This document shows, piece by piece, positions 1 through 6,440 of a stretch of DNA of 6,476 nt (position 1 is the stretch's first letter; each line of letters opens with the position of its first letter). The stretch covers positions 1 through 6,476 of the forward strand of contig JAUIAA010000124.1 in the NCBI GenBank assembly GCA_030425715.1, given 5' to 3'. Below the pieces are notes generated by a model. That model made no database searches. It was not told where the DNA came from and saw only the letters and a list, made by a program, of their open reading frames with translations. A program made the position numbers and the translations under genes. The stretch comes from Bacteroidia bacterium (GTDB taxonomy: Bacteria; Bacteroidota; Bacteroidia; Flavobacteriales; Flavobacteriaceae).

Positions 1-1296
1 GTATTCTTTAACAACAAAAGCCCTACCCATTTCAATGGTTTGTTCCATCATACTATGCAATTCGGGCTCTATTCTAAACAATTCGTTTACATAAAAACCT
101 TCGATTCCATATTTTTGAAAAATATCTTTACCCAAGCCCATTCTATACGAGCCAACAATTTTTTTTAAATTGTCGTCCCACATAAATAAATGTTTGTAAA
201 AAGTATCAAAATTATCTAAGTCAATTGCCTTATTCGTTCCTTCTCCAACCGCTCTAAAGGTAATTTCACGTAAACGTCCAATCTCTAAAAGTATATTTTG
301 AATTTCTCCACTATCAGCAAAATACACTTTATAATTTTTACTAGAGAATAAACATTTTTCATTAGCATTTAATAATTCTATTTCTTGTTTTATTTTTTCT
401 ATATCAATCTCTTCTATTATTTTTTTTGGCGACTTAGATAATTTTAGTAAATCTTTGTTTAAAAGTGTCCCCGTTTTTTCAAATGGGTTCGCTAACATAT
501 ACGTTTTTTTACGCAAAAAATTATGAAACTCTTTTAAGCCTTCGTACTTGTCTTGTTCTTTGGTATATATCGGTTTTCCTATTCGTACTTTAATTACCCT
601 TTCTTTTTGTGTTAACAGTTCGGAAGGTAGTTTTGCGGTACGAAGCGTGTCACTTATGCTTGATAACCAATAAAATAGCTTGCTGTTTTTGGCGTGAAAA
701 TAAATAGGAAGTATAGGTACATTTGCTTTTTTTATTAGTTTAATGGCTCCAACTTCCCAAGGTTTATCTACTACAATTTGTCCGTTTTTTACCGTAGAAA
801 CTTCTCCTGCTGGAAAAATACCTAAGGGCTTGCCTTCTTTTAAGTGCATCAAGGCATGCTTTATGCCATTTAAGCTAGATTGAGCATCTTTTCTATCCTC
901 AAAAGGATTTACTGGCATGACATATTTTTTAAGCGGTTCAATTCTATGTAGTAAAAAATTAGCTATAATTTTAAAATCAGGTCGTTTCTCTACAATTAAT
1001 TTAAGCAATAAAATACCATCAATTCCACCAAGTGGATGGTTAGAAATTGTAATAAAAGCACCATCTTTTGGAATCCTTTTTAAATCTTCTTCTGGTATTT
1101 CAAACTCAATCTCAACCTCATTTAAAATGGCATTTAAAAACTCTAAATCGTGTTTTTCTTTATGCTTTTCATAAATTTTATTGATACTAGAAATTCGCAA
1201 TGTTTGAAGTACTAGCCAACCGGTCAAATCGCCTAAAATACCTAGTCGCTCTAATTTTAAAACCTTAGAAATATCTTTTGAAGTTACTAAACTCAT
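1..1296 (-). CDS. olsF: OlsF-like bifunctional aminolipid acyltransferase (PlsC-type domain plus GNAT domain), 3' end cut off
   Basis: The frame is open for all 432 codons from the ATG at 1296 to the left edge, with no stop, so the C-terminus lies outside. Residues about 70-250 form a PlsC/lysophospholipid acyltransferase-like domain: NHPLGGIDG (86-94, catalytic His87 and Asp93) and FPAGEVS (161-167), which takes the place of the FPEGTRS block. From about residue 320 a GNAT/OlsB-like acyl-ACP N-acyltransferase domain begins, with IGRLREITFRAVGEGT (339-354), VGSYRMG (382-388) and EMGRAFVVKEY (422-432). In Serratia and Flavobacterium johnsoniae OlsF, known from the literature, the C-terminal half N-acylates ornithine with a 3-hydroxy acyl group and the N-terminal half adds the second acyl chain, giving ornithine lipids at the membrane. 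The family runs to roughly 600 residues, so about 170 are missing. The start follows the aspartate kinase stop by one base (TAA-A-ATG), suggesting coupled translation. The substrate could instead be glycine or lysine. Many databases call this family hemolysin, which is misleading. Confidence 0.87.
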   Translation of the reverse strand, partial: MSLVTSKDISKVLKLERLGILGDLTGWLVLQTLRISSINKIYEKHKEKHDLEFLNAILNEVEIEFEIPEEDLKRIPKDGAFITISNHPLGGIDGILLLKLIVEKRPDFKIIANFLLHRIEPLKKYVMPVNPFEDRKDAQSSLNGIKHALMHLKEGKPLGIFPAGEVSTVKNGQIVVDKPWEVGAIKLIKKANVPILPIYFHAKNSKLFYWLSSISDTLRTAKLPSELLTQKERVIKVRIGKPIYTKEQDKYEGLKEFHNFLRKKTYMLANPFEKTGTLLNKDLLKLSKSPKKIIEEIDIEKIKQEIELLNANEKCLFSSKNYKVYFADSGEIQNILLEIGRLREITFRAVGEGTNKAIDLDNFDTFYKHLFMWDDNLKKIVGSYRMGLGKDIFQKYGIEGFYVNELFRIEPELHSMMEQTIEMGRAFVVKEY

Positions 1297-1297
1297 T

Positions 1298-2557
1298 TTA
1301 AACTTTATCTTTTGTAACCATTTGCATGGTCTCTCTGCTTAGTTGTTGTAATAAAATTTCTTTACCATTTTCAATTTGTGCAATAGATTTATCATCAAAA
1401 TGTCTAATGGTGTACAAGGATACGTTTTTATTGTACAAACAAATATAGTTTAATTTAAGTCTTTGAAACAATCGATCGAAATTATTAAAATTATCTTCAA
1501 TACAAACCGAAAAACTAATGGCAGAGTTTTGTATTAAATTGACTTTTATTTTGAATTGATGAAAAAAATCGAATACTTCACTTAAATCATCTTCCATCAT
1601 AAAAGAAAAATCCTTGGCAGATAAGGATAGTAATATTTGGTTTTTCTTTACAATAAAACAAGCTGTTTTTGGAACTATGGCGGCTCCTTTGGTTACTGTT
1701 GTCCCCGTTTTTTGGGGATGAACAAAAGACTTTACATATAATGGAATATTTTTTCTTTGGAGTGGTTGAATCGTTTTTGGATGAATCACACTTGCACCAT
1801 AAAACGCCATTTCAATTGCTTCTTTATAAGAAATTTGTTGCAATAAAGTTGTTTTTTTAAACACTCTTGGATCGGCGTTTAAAACACCTGGTACATCTTT
1901 AAAAATAGAAACCTCCATTGCATTTAAACAATAGGCAAGAATTCCTGCCGTATAATCCGATCCTTCTCTGCCTAAAGTTGTGGTATGGTTTAAATCATCC
2001 TTTGCAATGAATCCTTGGGTAATATACAATGTGCCAACCTTTATTTTTTTTTGTATCTGAGATTCTGATTTTTCCCAATTCACTTTTGCCCTTCTATAAT
2101 CCCTATTGGTTGCAATACAATTTCGAATGTCTAACCAAGTGTTTTTAATTTTACTTTCCTGTAAAAAATAACTGCATATTTTTGTGGAAAGCAGCTCCGC
2201 TTTACTCACGGTTTGGTCGTAAATAAAATCGTAATCGCTAGAGGCATTGTTTTCAAAAAATTGGGTTAACTCATTAAATAATTGTTCCACCTCGCCATAA
2301 ATTGGTACATTTTTACTTAAAAATAAATCATTACATATTTGTAAATGGTAATATTTTGCTTCTTCTAATAAATTTTTCCAAATTTGGTTTTGCTCTAAAT
2401 AAAATGAAATAATTTTTTCAAATTGATTGGTCATTTTGCCCATGGCAGAAATTACCAATACTCCTTGTTCAATTTTGAGTTCATTAACAATGTTTAACAA
2501 GTTTCTTACGCCGTTTGCATCTTTTACCGACGCTCCTCCAAACTTATATACTTTCAT
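1298..2557 (-). CDS. lysC: Monofunctional aspartate kinase with shortened C-terminal ACT region
   Basis: Phosphorylates L-aspartate with ATP, the first committed step towards lysine, threonine, methionine and diaminopimelate; cytosolic. The amino-acid kinase domain shows KFGGASV (5-11), VISAMGKMTN (35-44), the SKAELLS block with Glu121, TTTLGREGSDYTAG (192-205), KDVPGVLNADPRVF (220-233) and ASVIHPKTIQPLQ (255-267). An ACT domain follows at about 306-369. The second ACT is short (about 371-417) and lacks the helix-rich middle present in E. coli LysC, which explains the length of 419 against the usual 440-450. By eye the inhibitor-binding loop differs from E. coli LysC: Asp323 and Asp324 stand for Gly-Phe, Asn340 for Asp and Ala346 for Glu, so lysine inhibition is doubtful (inference). 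No homoserine dehydrogenase domain is fused. It is the middle gene of a three-gene operon, starting 7 bp after the GNAT stop (TAG) and ending 1 bp before the next ATG. A run of nine A occurs within codons 169-172. Confidence 0.95.
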   Translation of the reverse strand: MKVYKFGGASVKDANGVRNLLNIVNELKIEQGVLVISAMGKMTNQFEKIISFYLEQNQIWKNLLEEAKYYHLQICNDLFLSKNVPIYGEVEQLFNELTQFFENNASSDYDFIYDQTVSKAELLSTKICSYFLQESKIKNTWLDIRNCIATNRDYRRAKVNWEKSESQIQKKIKVGTLYITQGFIAKDDLNHTTTLGREGSDYTAGILAYCLNAMEVSIFKDVPGVLNADPRVFKKTTLLQQISYKEAIEMAFYGASVIHPKTIQPLQRKNIPLYVKSFVHPQKTGTTVTKGAAIVPKTACFIVKKNQILLSLSAKDFSFMMEDDLSEVFDFFHQFKIKVNLIQNSAISFSVCIEDNFNNFDRLFQRLKLNYICLYNKNVSLYTIRHFDDKSIAQIENGKEILLQQLSRETMQMVTKDKV

Positions 2558-2564
2558 TTAATTT

Positions 2565-3047
2565 CTATTGGTTTGATTCAACATAGGTTGCCAATGCTTC
2601 GTTGTTTATTTGAGCTATTTTCCAATTGTCAAAAACCTTAGCACCTGTGCTTTTGTAAAATGCAATGGCATTGGTGTTCCAATCCAAAACTTCCCATGCT
2701 ACTCTTTTGATATTTTTTTTATAAGCATAGTTTAATACTTTACTATACAAAGCTTTACCTACGCCTTTTCCTCTATAATTTTCTTGCACAATCAAATCTT
2801 CTAAATGAATGGTTTTTCCCTTCCAAGTAGAGTATCTAGGGTAAAATAAAGCCATCCCAACAATCTTGTTATCATGCTCTGCCAAAAAAACCTTAAACGA
2901 CGGTTTTTTACCAAATCCAGCCTTCTTTAAATCTTTAATTTTAATTTCTACTGCCTCAGGCTGATGCTCAAAAGCTGCCAGTTCGCAAATTAGCCCATAT
3001 ACCTCCTTCATGTCGGTAACTTTGGCTTTTCGTATTTTAAATTGCAT
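2565..3047 (-). CDS. GNAT N-acetyltransferase resembling spermidine/spermine or thialysine acetyltransferase (SSAT family)
   Basis: Acetyl-CoA-dependent transfer of an acetyl group to an amine; cytosolic. The 160-residue protein is a single GNAT domain of normal length. The acetyl-CoA pyrophosphate loop is YRGKGVGKAL (91-100). It resembles human SSAT along its length: ELAAFE (22-27), DLKKAGFGKKPSF (39-51), HLEDLIV (81-87, SSAT has YLEDFFV) and DWNTNAIAFYKSTGA (122-136, SSAT has EWNEPSINFYKRRGA). By these matches Glu83 and Tyr131 stand for SSAT Glu92 and the catalytic Tyr140. Members of this family act on polyamines or on thialysine and lysine-like amines; which applies here cannot be read from sequence. 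It is the first gene of the operon with aspartate kinase and the OlsF-like gene, behind a TAAATTTG box. The ATG at 3047 gives the N-terminus MQFKIRKA expected for the fold. The leader before it is AT-rich without a Shine-Dalgarno motif. Confidence 0.9.
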   Translation of the reverse strand: MQFKIRKAKVTDMKEVYGLICELAAFEHQPEAVEIKIKDLKKAGFGKKPSFKVFLAEHDNKIVGMALFYPRYSTWKGKTIHLEDLIVQENYRGKGVGKALYSKVLNYAYKKNIKRVAWEVLDWNTNAIAFYKSTGAKVFDNWKIAQINNEALATYVESNQ

Positions 3048-3064
3048 ATTATTTAATTTCTAGA

Positions 3065-3072
3065 CAAATTTA
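3065..3072 (-). promoter_or_regulatory. Predicted -7 promoter element for the GNAT-lysC-olsF operon
   Basis: Read on the minus strand the bases are TAAATTTG, an exact match to the Bacteroidota -7 consensus TAnnTTTG. It lies 17 bp before the GNAT start, so the leader would be only about 10-14 nt. No TTTG or TTG is seen at the usual -33 spacing, so the call rests on the -7 box and position alone. In AT-rich DNA such a match can arise by chance. Confidence 0.45.
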
Positions 3073-3098
3073 ACCATAAATGTTATGAAAAATTAAAA

Positions 3099-3106
3099 TA
3101 TCTTTG
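3099..3106 (+). promoter_or_regulatory. Predicted -7 promoter element for fbp-folB
   Basis: TATCTTTG is an exact match to the Bacteroidota TAnnTTTG -7 consensus, 53 bp before the fbp ATG, which predicts a leader of about 45-50 nt. No clear -33 TTTG is present at the expected spacing. The box sits 26 bp from the oppositely directed box at 3065-3072, so the two promoters would share upstream DNA. Confidence 0.5.
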
Positions 3107-3159
3107 TCCGAGTTATTCATTCTAAAATTTGCTAATCTAAGCGACAAAAAAACAAAAAC

Positions 3160-4179
3160 ATGAAAAATCATACTACTCTTGGAGAGTTTATTATTGAAAA
3201 TCAAAAGGATTTTCTTTACTCTTCAGGAGAATTATCCCGTTTATTAAGCTCAATAAAACTTGCTTTAAAAGTTGTAAACCATGAAGTTAACAAAGCTGGA
3301 TTGGTGGATATTGTAGGCAATGCAGGAGCAACTAATATTCAAGGAGAAGACCAACAAAAATTAGATGTATACGCCAATGAAGTTTTTATGCGTACCCTGG
3401 TAAACCGCCAAATTGTTTGTGGAATTGCAAGTGAGGAAGAGGATGATTTTGTAATTATTGGAGGGAAAAACAAATCACACGACAATAAATATGTGGTGTT
3501 AATTGACCCTTTAGATGGTTCTTCAAATATTGATGTAAACGTTTCTGTAGGTACTATTTTTTCTATTTACCGACGTGTTTCTCCATTGGGAACTCCGGTA
3601 GGTAAAGACGATTTTTTACAGCCAGGTAATTTACAAGTTGCTGCTGGTTACGTGGTTTACGGTACTTCAACCATGTTGGTTTATTCTACTGGGCATGGTG
3701 TAAATGGTTTTACTTTAAATCCAGCACTAGGTACTTTTTATTTATCGCACCCCAATATGACTTTCCCTGAAGACGGCAATATATATTCTATCAATGAAGG
3801 GTACTATATTCATTTTCCTCAAGGAGTAAAAGATTATTTAAAATACTGCCAAGAAGAAAAAGAAAATCGACCGTATTCTGCAAGGTATATTGGCTCTTTA
3901 GTTTCTGATTTTCACAGAAATATGATAAAAGGAGGGATTTATATTTACCCAACAAGTTCTAAATCCCCGAAAGGGAAATTGCGATTGTTATACGAATGTA
4001 ATCCCATTGCATTTATTGCCGAACAAGCTGGAGGTAGTGCAAGTGATGGCTACCAAAGAATATTAAATATCAAGCCGAAAGAATTACACCAAAGGGTTCC
4101 GTTTTTCTGTGGTAGTAAAAATATGGTAGCTAAAGCTGAAGAGTTTATGGCAAAATATCCAGAGGAAGCCAATTATTAA
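3160..4179 (+). CDS. fbp: Class I fructose-1,6-bisphosphatase
   Basis: Hydrolyses fructose 1,6-bisphosphate to fructose 6-phosphate and phosphate, the committed step of gluconeogenesis; cytosolic and Mg-dependent. At 339 residues it has the usual class I length. Metal and catalytic blocks are present: IASEEEDDF (89-97, with Glu92/Glu93), LIDPLDGSSNIDVNVSVGTIF (114-134, Asp116 and Asp119), RYIGSLVSDFHR (242-253) and the class signature GKLRLLYECNPIAFIAEQAGG (272-292, Glu279 as metal ligand). No frameshift or missing ligand is seen. The start ATG follows an A-rich leader (3144-3159, nearly all A with a few C), the usual form of translation start in this phylum, with no Shine-Dalgarno. folB follows after 12 bp with no visible terminator, so the two are probably co-transcribed. 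The divergent neighbour is the GNAT-lysC-olsF operon. Confidence 0.97.
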   Translation: MKNHTTLGEFIIENQKDFLYSSGELSRLLSSIKLALKVVNHEVNKAGLVDIVGNAGATNIQGEDQQKLDVYANEVFMRTLVNRQIVCGIASEEEDDFVIIGGKNKSHDNKYVVLIDPLDGSSNIDVNVSVGTIFSIYRRVSPLGTPVGKDDFLQPGNLQVAAGYVVYGTSTMLVYSTGHGVNGFTLNPALGTFYLSHPNMTFPEDGNIYSINEGYYIHFPQGVKDYLKYCQEEKENRPYSARYIGSLVSDFHRNMIKGGIYIYPTSSKSPKGKLRLLYECNPIAFIAEQAGGSASDGYQRILNIKPKELHQRVPFFCGSKNMVAKAEEFMAKYPEEANY

Positions 4180-4191
4180 AATTACCAATTT

Positions 4192-4548
4192 ATGGGAGTT
4201 ATAAAAGTTAAAAATATAAGAGTCTATGCCTACCATGGTTGTTTGGTAGAAGAAGGTAAAATAGGTTCGGACTATCGAGTTGATCTTGCTGTAAAAGCAA
4301 ACCTAAAACAATCGGCAAAAACCGATAATTTACAGGACACTGTAGATTATGTGCATTTAAATAGAATAGTTAAAGAAGAAATGGCCATACGTGCAAAACT
4401 TTTAGAAACAGTAGCTGATAAAATTTTAGACAGAATTTTAAAAGATATTGATTTGGTAAACTACGCCAAGGTAAAGCTTTCTAAGCTCAATCCACCTATA
4501 GGCGGGAATGTTGAAATGGTTAGTATTGTAATGGAAAGGTCTAGGTAA
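4192..4548 (+). CDS. folB: Dihydroneopterin aldolase
   Basis: Cleaves 7,8-dihydroneopterin to 6-hydroxymethyl-7,8-dihydropterin and glycolaldehyde in folate synthesis; a cytosolic multimer with the tunnelling fold. The 118-residue length is typical. Family blocks are YAYHGCLVEEGKIG (12-25, Glu21 matching the substrate-handling Glu22 of the S. aureus enzyme), DTVDY (49-53), LLETVADKI (70-78, with the pterin-anchoring Glu72) and KLSKLNPPIGGNV (95-107, with Lys98 at the catalytic lysine position). The gene starts 12 bp after the fbp stop, so it most likely uses the fbp promoter. Nothing in the fbp product links to folate, so the pairing is probably positional. Its stop (TAA) is 4 bp from the stop of the convergent membrane-protein gene, leaving no room for a terminator between them. 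Confidence 0.94.
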   Translation: MGVIKVKNIRVYAYHGCLVEEGKIGSDYRVDLAVKANLKQSAKTDNLQDTVDYVHLNRIVKEEMAIRAKLLETVADKILDRILKDIDLVNYAKVKLSKLNPPIGGNVEMVSIVMERSR

Positions 4549-4552
4549 TTCT

Positions 4553-5431
4553 TTACTCGTTTTCTGATGGTAAAATTTCTTTGGTAAGTTTTGGTTTGCG
4601 CAAATGATAGTATATGCCAAAAAGTGAAACCAAAGCTGTTAATATAGAAAACAATAATCCTATAGATACCGGTATAGAAGAATCTATATTTAAAATTTGT
4701 GATGCTTCATAAAAAATATACTCTCGCACACCAATTCCTGCAAAGGAAAAAATAGATAGAACAGAAGAGATTAAAAACACAAATATATAATTGATTATAT
4801 TTTGTTCGCTTCCCAAACTTAAAATCAAGCAAACAACACTTAAAACTTGTAAGCCTTGAACCGCTAGAGAGTAAAAGAATCCTTTGGCAAATGCCTTTAA
4901 AAATTTGGGAAAGAATTGCTTTACAAAAAAATAAGAAGAGATTAAGATAATTGCCAGAAGTATAGGGATGGACCAGACCAAGTTTAATGTAGCTAAAATT
5001 GTATAACTTAAAATAACAATTAAAAACCCAATAGCAGTTAAACCCATAAAACGATCAATAAATACTGCAGCTGTTAAGGTTTTTAATTTCCAGTTGAATG
5101 TTTTGTTTAAAACGTAAATTTTATAGGCATCTCCACCAATTCCTCCAGGAATAAAAAAATTATAAAACATACCAATTAAATAAAGTACATTATTACTTTT
5201 TGGCGAAAGATGGTAGCCAACTTCTTTAAAAAAGAGCAACAACCTTATGGCAGAGATAAATTGCGACCATAAAAAAAATAGCAAGGCGGCTAGAAAATAT
5301 AAGATGTTTATTTCTTTAACCGTTTGGTAAATTTCAGTGATAGAAATCTTACTAAAAACCAGATATAACAAAAAAATACTTAAGCCAATTTTAAGTATTT
5401 TGGAGATTAATTTTTTGCTATTTCTTTTCAA
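4553..5431 (-). CDS. Integral membrane protein, LPG-synthase transmembrane domain / UPF0104 family
   Basis: A 292-residue, strongly hydrophobic protein. About seven to eight membrane segments can be drawn, near residues 12-28, 43-67, 84-97, 129-150, 153-172, 185-208, 212-231 and 255-275. Family marks are NFFIPGGIGGDAYKIY (91-106), AAVFIDRFMGL (121-131) and SFAGIGVREYIFYE (229-242). The family (PF03706) covers the flippase part of MprF and stand-alone proteins often found beside polyprenyl-phosphate glycosyltransferases; the exact role of most members is not established. No soluble aminoacyl-transferase domain follows, so this is not a full MprF. Its ATG lies inside the end of the upstream GT2 gene (14-bp overlap), which points to coupled translation and shared function, perhaps transport or use of a lipid-linked sugar (inference). 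The C-terminal tail is short, charged and likely cytosolic. Confidence 0.88.
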   Translation of the reverse strand: MKRNSKKLISKILKIGLSIFLLYLVFSKISITEIYQTVKEINILYFLAALLFFLWSQFISAIRLLLFFKEVGYHLSPKSNNVLYLIGMFYNFFIPGGIGGDAYKIYVLNKTFNWKLKTLTAAVFIDRFMGLTAIGFLIVILSYTILATLNLVWSIPILLAIILISSYFFVKQFFPKFLKAFAKGFFYSLAVQGLQVLSVVCLILSLGSEQNIINYIFVFLISSVLSIFSFAGIGVREYIFYEASQILNIDSSIPVSIGLLFSILTALVSLFGIYYHLRKPKLTKEILPSENE

Positions 5432-6371
5432 TCGAAGTTATTTTACGAATAAAATATGGTTTTTTATTCTGCGATTCATAATACGTACGCATCAATAAAT
5501 CTGTTACAATACCAATGGTGAATAATTGAATTCCTACCAAAATAAATAGGACGCCTAATATTAGCAAAGGTCGATTGCCTATATCATTACCCATCAATTT
5601 TACTACCAATAAATATAGGTTGATCAATATTCCGGAGATAAAGAAGAAGTAACCCATATTACCAAATAAATAAATTGGTTTTTGCATGTATTTTCGTTGA
5701 AATATCAATAAAAATAGGTCATTCAAAACCTTAAAAGTTCTTCCTAATCCATATTTAGATACTCCAAATTTTCTTGAGTGGTGTTTTACATCCACTTCTG
5801 TAATTCTGGCACCATTCATAAAAGCCAAAACCGCTATAAATCGATGAAACTCGCCATATAAATTTAATTCTTTTGCAGTTTCTCTGGTAAAGACCTTTAA
5901 GGCACAACCTTGATCGGTAATTTTAAGTTTTGTGGCTCTTCTAATAATAAAATTTGCTATTTTAGATGGAAAAGTTTTGAATAGAGAGTCTTGTCTTTTC
6001 TTTCTTATACCAGTAACCAAATCCCAATCTCCAGATTTTAACAAATCTAACATTTTAGGAATATCAGTAGGGTCATTTTGCAAATCACCATCCATAGTTA
6101 TGATATAATCTCCTTTAGCATAATCAATACCTGCCATGGTAGCCGAACTTTGCCCGTAGTTCTTCTTAATTTCTATCAAAACCACCTTTGGGTTTTTCAT
6201 CTCTTTTACAACATTTCTAGTGTTGTCCATAGAAAAATCATCTACAAAAATAATTTCATAGTGATACCCTTTTAGAGCAGATTCAATTGCCTCGGTTAAT
6301 AGTATAACATTATCCTGTTCGTCATAAACTGGTATTACAATAGACAATAAATCGGTGGTGTTCATATACAT
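5418..6371 (-). CDS. GT2 polyprenyl-phosphate glycosyltransferase (DPM1/GtrB/ArnC-like) with two C-terminal membrane helices
   Basis: Likely transfers a sugar from a nucleotide donor to undecaprenyl phosphate on the cytosolic face of the inner membrane. The N-terminal GT-A domain shows IVIPVYDEQDN (11-21), FVDDFSMDNT (42-51, where many relatives have VDDGS), NYGQSSATMAGIDYAKGDYI (71-90), the metal-binding MDGDLQNDP (93-101), DQGCALKVFTRE (153-164), GEFHRFIAVLA (173-183) and HHSRKFGVSKYGLGRT (197-212). Two membrane helices follow at about 234-258 and 268-292, then a short tail with RTYYE, as in GtrB and ArnC. The length of 317 is normal. The sugar cannot be named from sequence. Two in-frame ATGs lie two codons apart (6371 and 6365); the first gives the residue count used here, but the second leaves a more workable leader behind the predicted promoter. 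It overlaps the UPF0104 gene by 14 bp. No GT-C acceptor transferase or sugar-modifying enzyme is in the window. Confidence 0.92.
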   Translation of the reverse strand: MYMNTTDLLSIVIPVYDEQDNVILLTEAIESALKGYHYEIIFVDDFSMDNTRNVVKEMKNPKVVLIEIKKNYGQSSATMAGIDYAKGDYIITMDGDLQNDPTDIPKMLDLLKSGDWDLVTGIRKKRQDSLFKTFPSKIANFIIRRATKLKITDQGCALKVFTRETAKELNLYGEFHRFIAVLAFMNGARITEVDVKHHSRKFGVSKYGLGRTFKVLNDLFLLIFQRKYMQKPIYLFGNMGYFFFISGILINLYLLVVKLMGNDIGNRPLLILGVLFILVGIQLFTIGIVTDLLMRTYYESQNKKPYFIRKITSIEKK

Positions 6372-6383
6372 TATTTAGGGCTT

Positions 6384-6391
6384 CAAAATTA
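6384..6391 (-). promoter_or_regulatory. Predicted -7 promoter element for the GT2-UPF0104 operon
   Basis: Minus-strand bases TAATTTTG match TAnnTTTG exactly. The box ends 12 bp before the first ATG (6371), so the leader would be about 8-14 nt depending on which of the two ATGs is used. It forms one arm of the near-palindrome at 6384-6404. No -33 TTTG is seen at the proper spacing. Confidence 0.42.
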
Positions 6392-6404
6392 TACAATTAT
6401 TTTG
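6384..6404. repeat. Near-palindrome (inverted repeat) in the upstream region of the GT2 gene
   Basis: The arms are CAAAAT (6384-6389) and ATTTTG (6399-6404), perfect 6-bp complements. Inside them two more of four base pairs match, so 8 of 10 pairs fit around a central base. The arms extend outward as TTC and GAA if one extra G (6405) is looped out. The left arm contains the predicted GT2 -7 box. It could be an operator for a dimeric repressor, or chance in AT-rich DNA. It lacks a GC stem and a U-tract in the right place, so it is not a terminator. Confidence 0.45.
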
Positions 6405-6432
6405 GAATTAACTTTTATTTATATAATAAGTG

Positions 6433-6440
6433 TATTTTTG
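6433..6440 (+). promoter_or_regulatory. Predicted -7 element facing right, possibly for a divergent gene starting at the window edge
   Basis: TATTTTTG matches TAnnTTTG exactly on the plus strand. The final three bases of the window (6474-6476) are ATG, 33 bp past the box, a normal distance for a start codon. A TTTG occurs at 6401-6404, but the 28-bp gap to the -7 box is longer than the usual 19-21. The supposed gene lies outside, so this stays tentative. Confidence 0.3.

Noticed and set aside
1018..1039. H-x5-D spacing (His87 to Asp93) instead of the classic H-x4-D of PlsC acyltransferases
   Set aside because: NHPLGGxDG and FPAGEVS are, to my knowledge, usual in the OlsF/GNAT-fusion family, so this is a subfamily trait rather than a defect.
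917..1174. Plus-strand open frame of 85 codons
   Set aside because: It lies wholly antisense to the PlsC-like domain of the olsF-like gene, has low-complexity Ser/Ile/Lys composition and no recognised motif.
1669..1860. Plus-strand open frame of 63 codons
   Set aside because: Antisense to the best-conserved part of aspartate kinase, with no promoter box or family resemblance.
3071..3085. TAAC-N7-GTTA inverted repeat as a separate operator
   Set aside because: Four-base arms are too short to call in AT-rich DNA; mentioned only as part of the divergent promoter finding.
4438..4620. Minus-strand open frame of 60 codons across the folB/UPF0104 junction
   Set aside because: It overlaps two well-supported genes and shows no family motif; a shadow frame.
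6078..6275. Plus-strand open frame of 65 codons
   Set aside because: Antisense to the catalytic GT-A domain, which carries clear GT2 motifs in the opposite strand.
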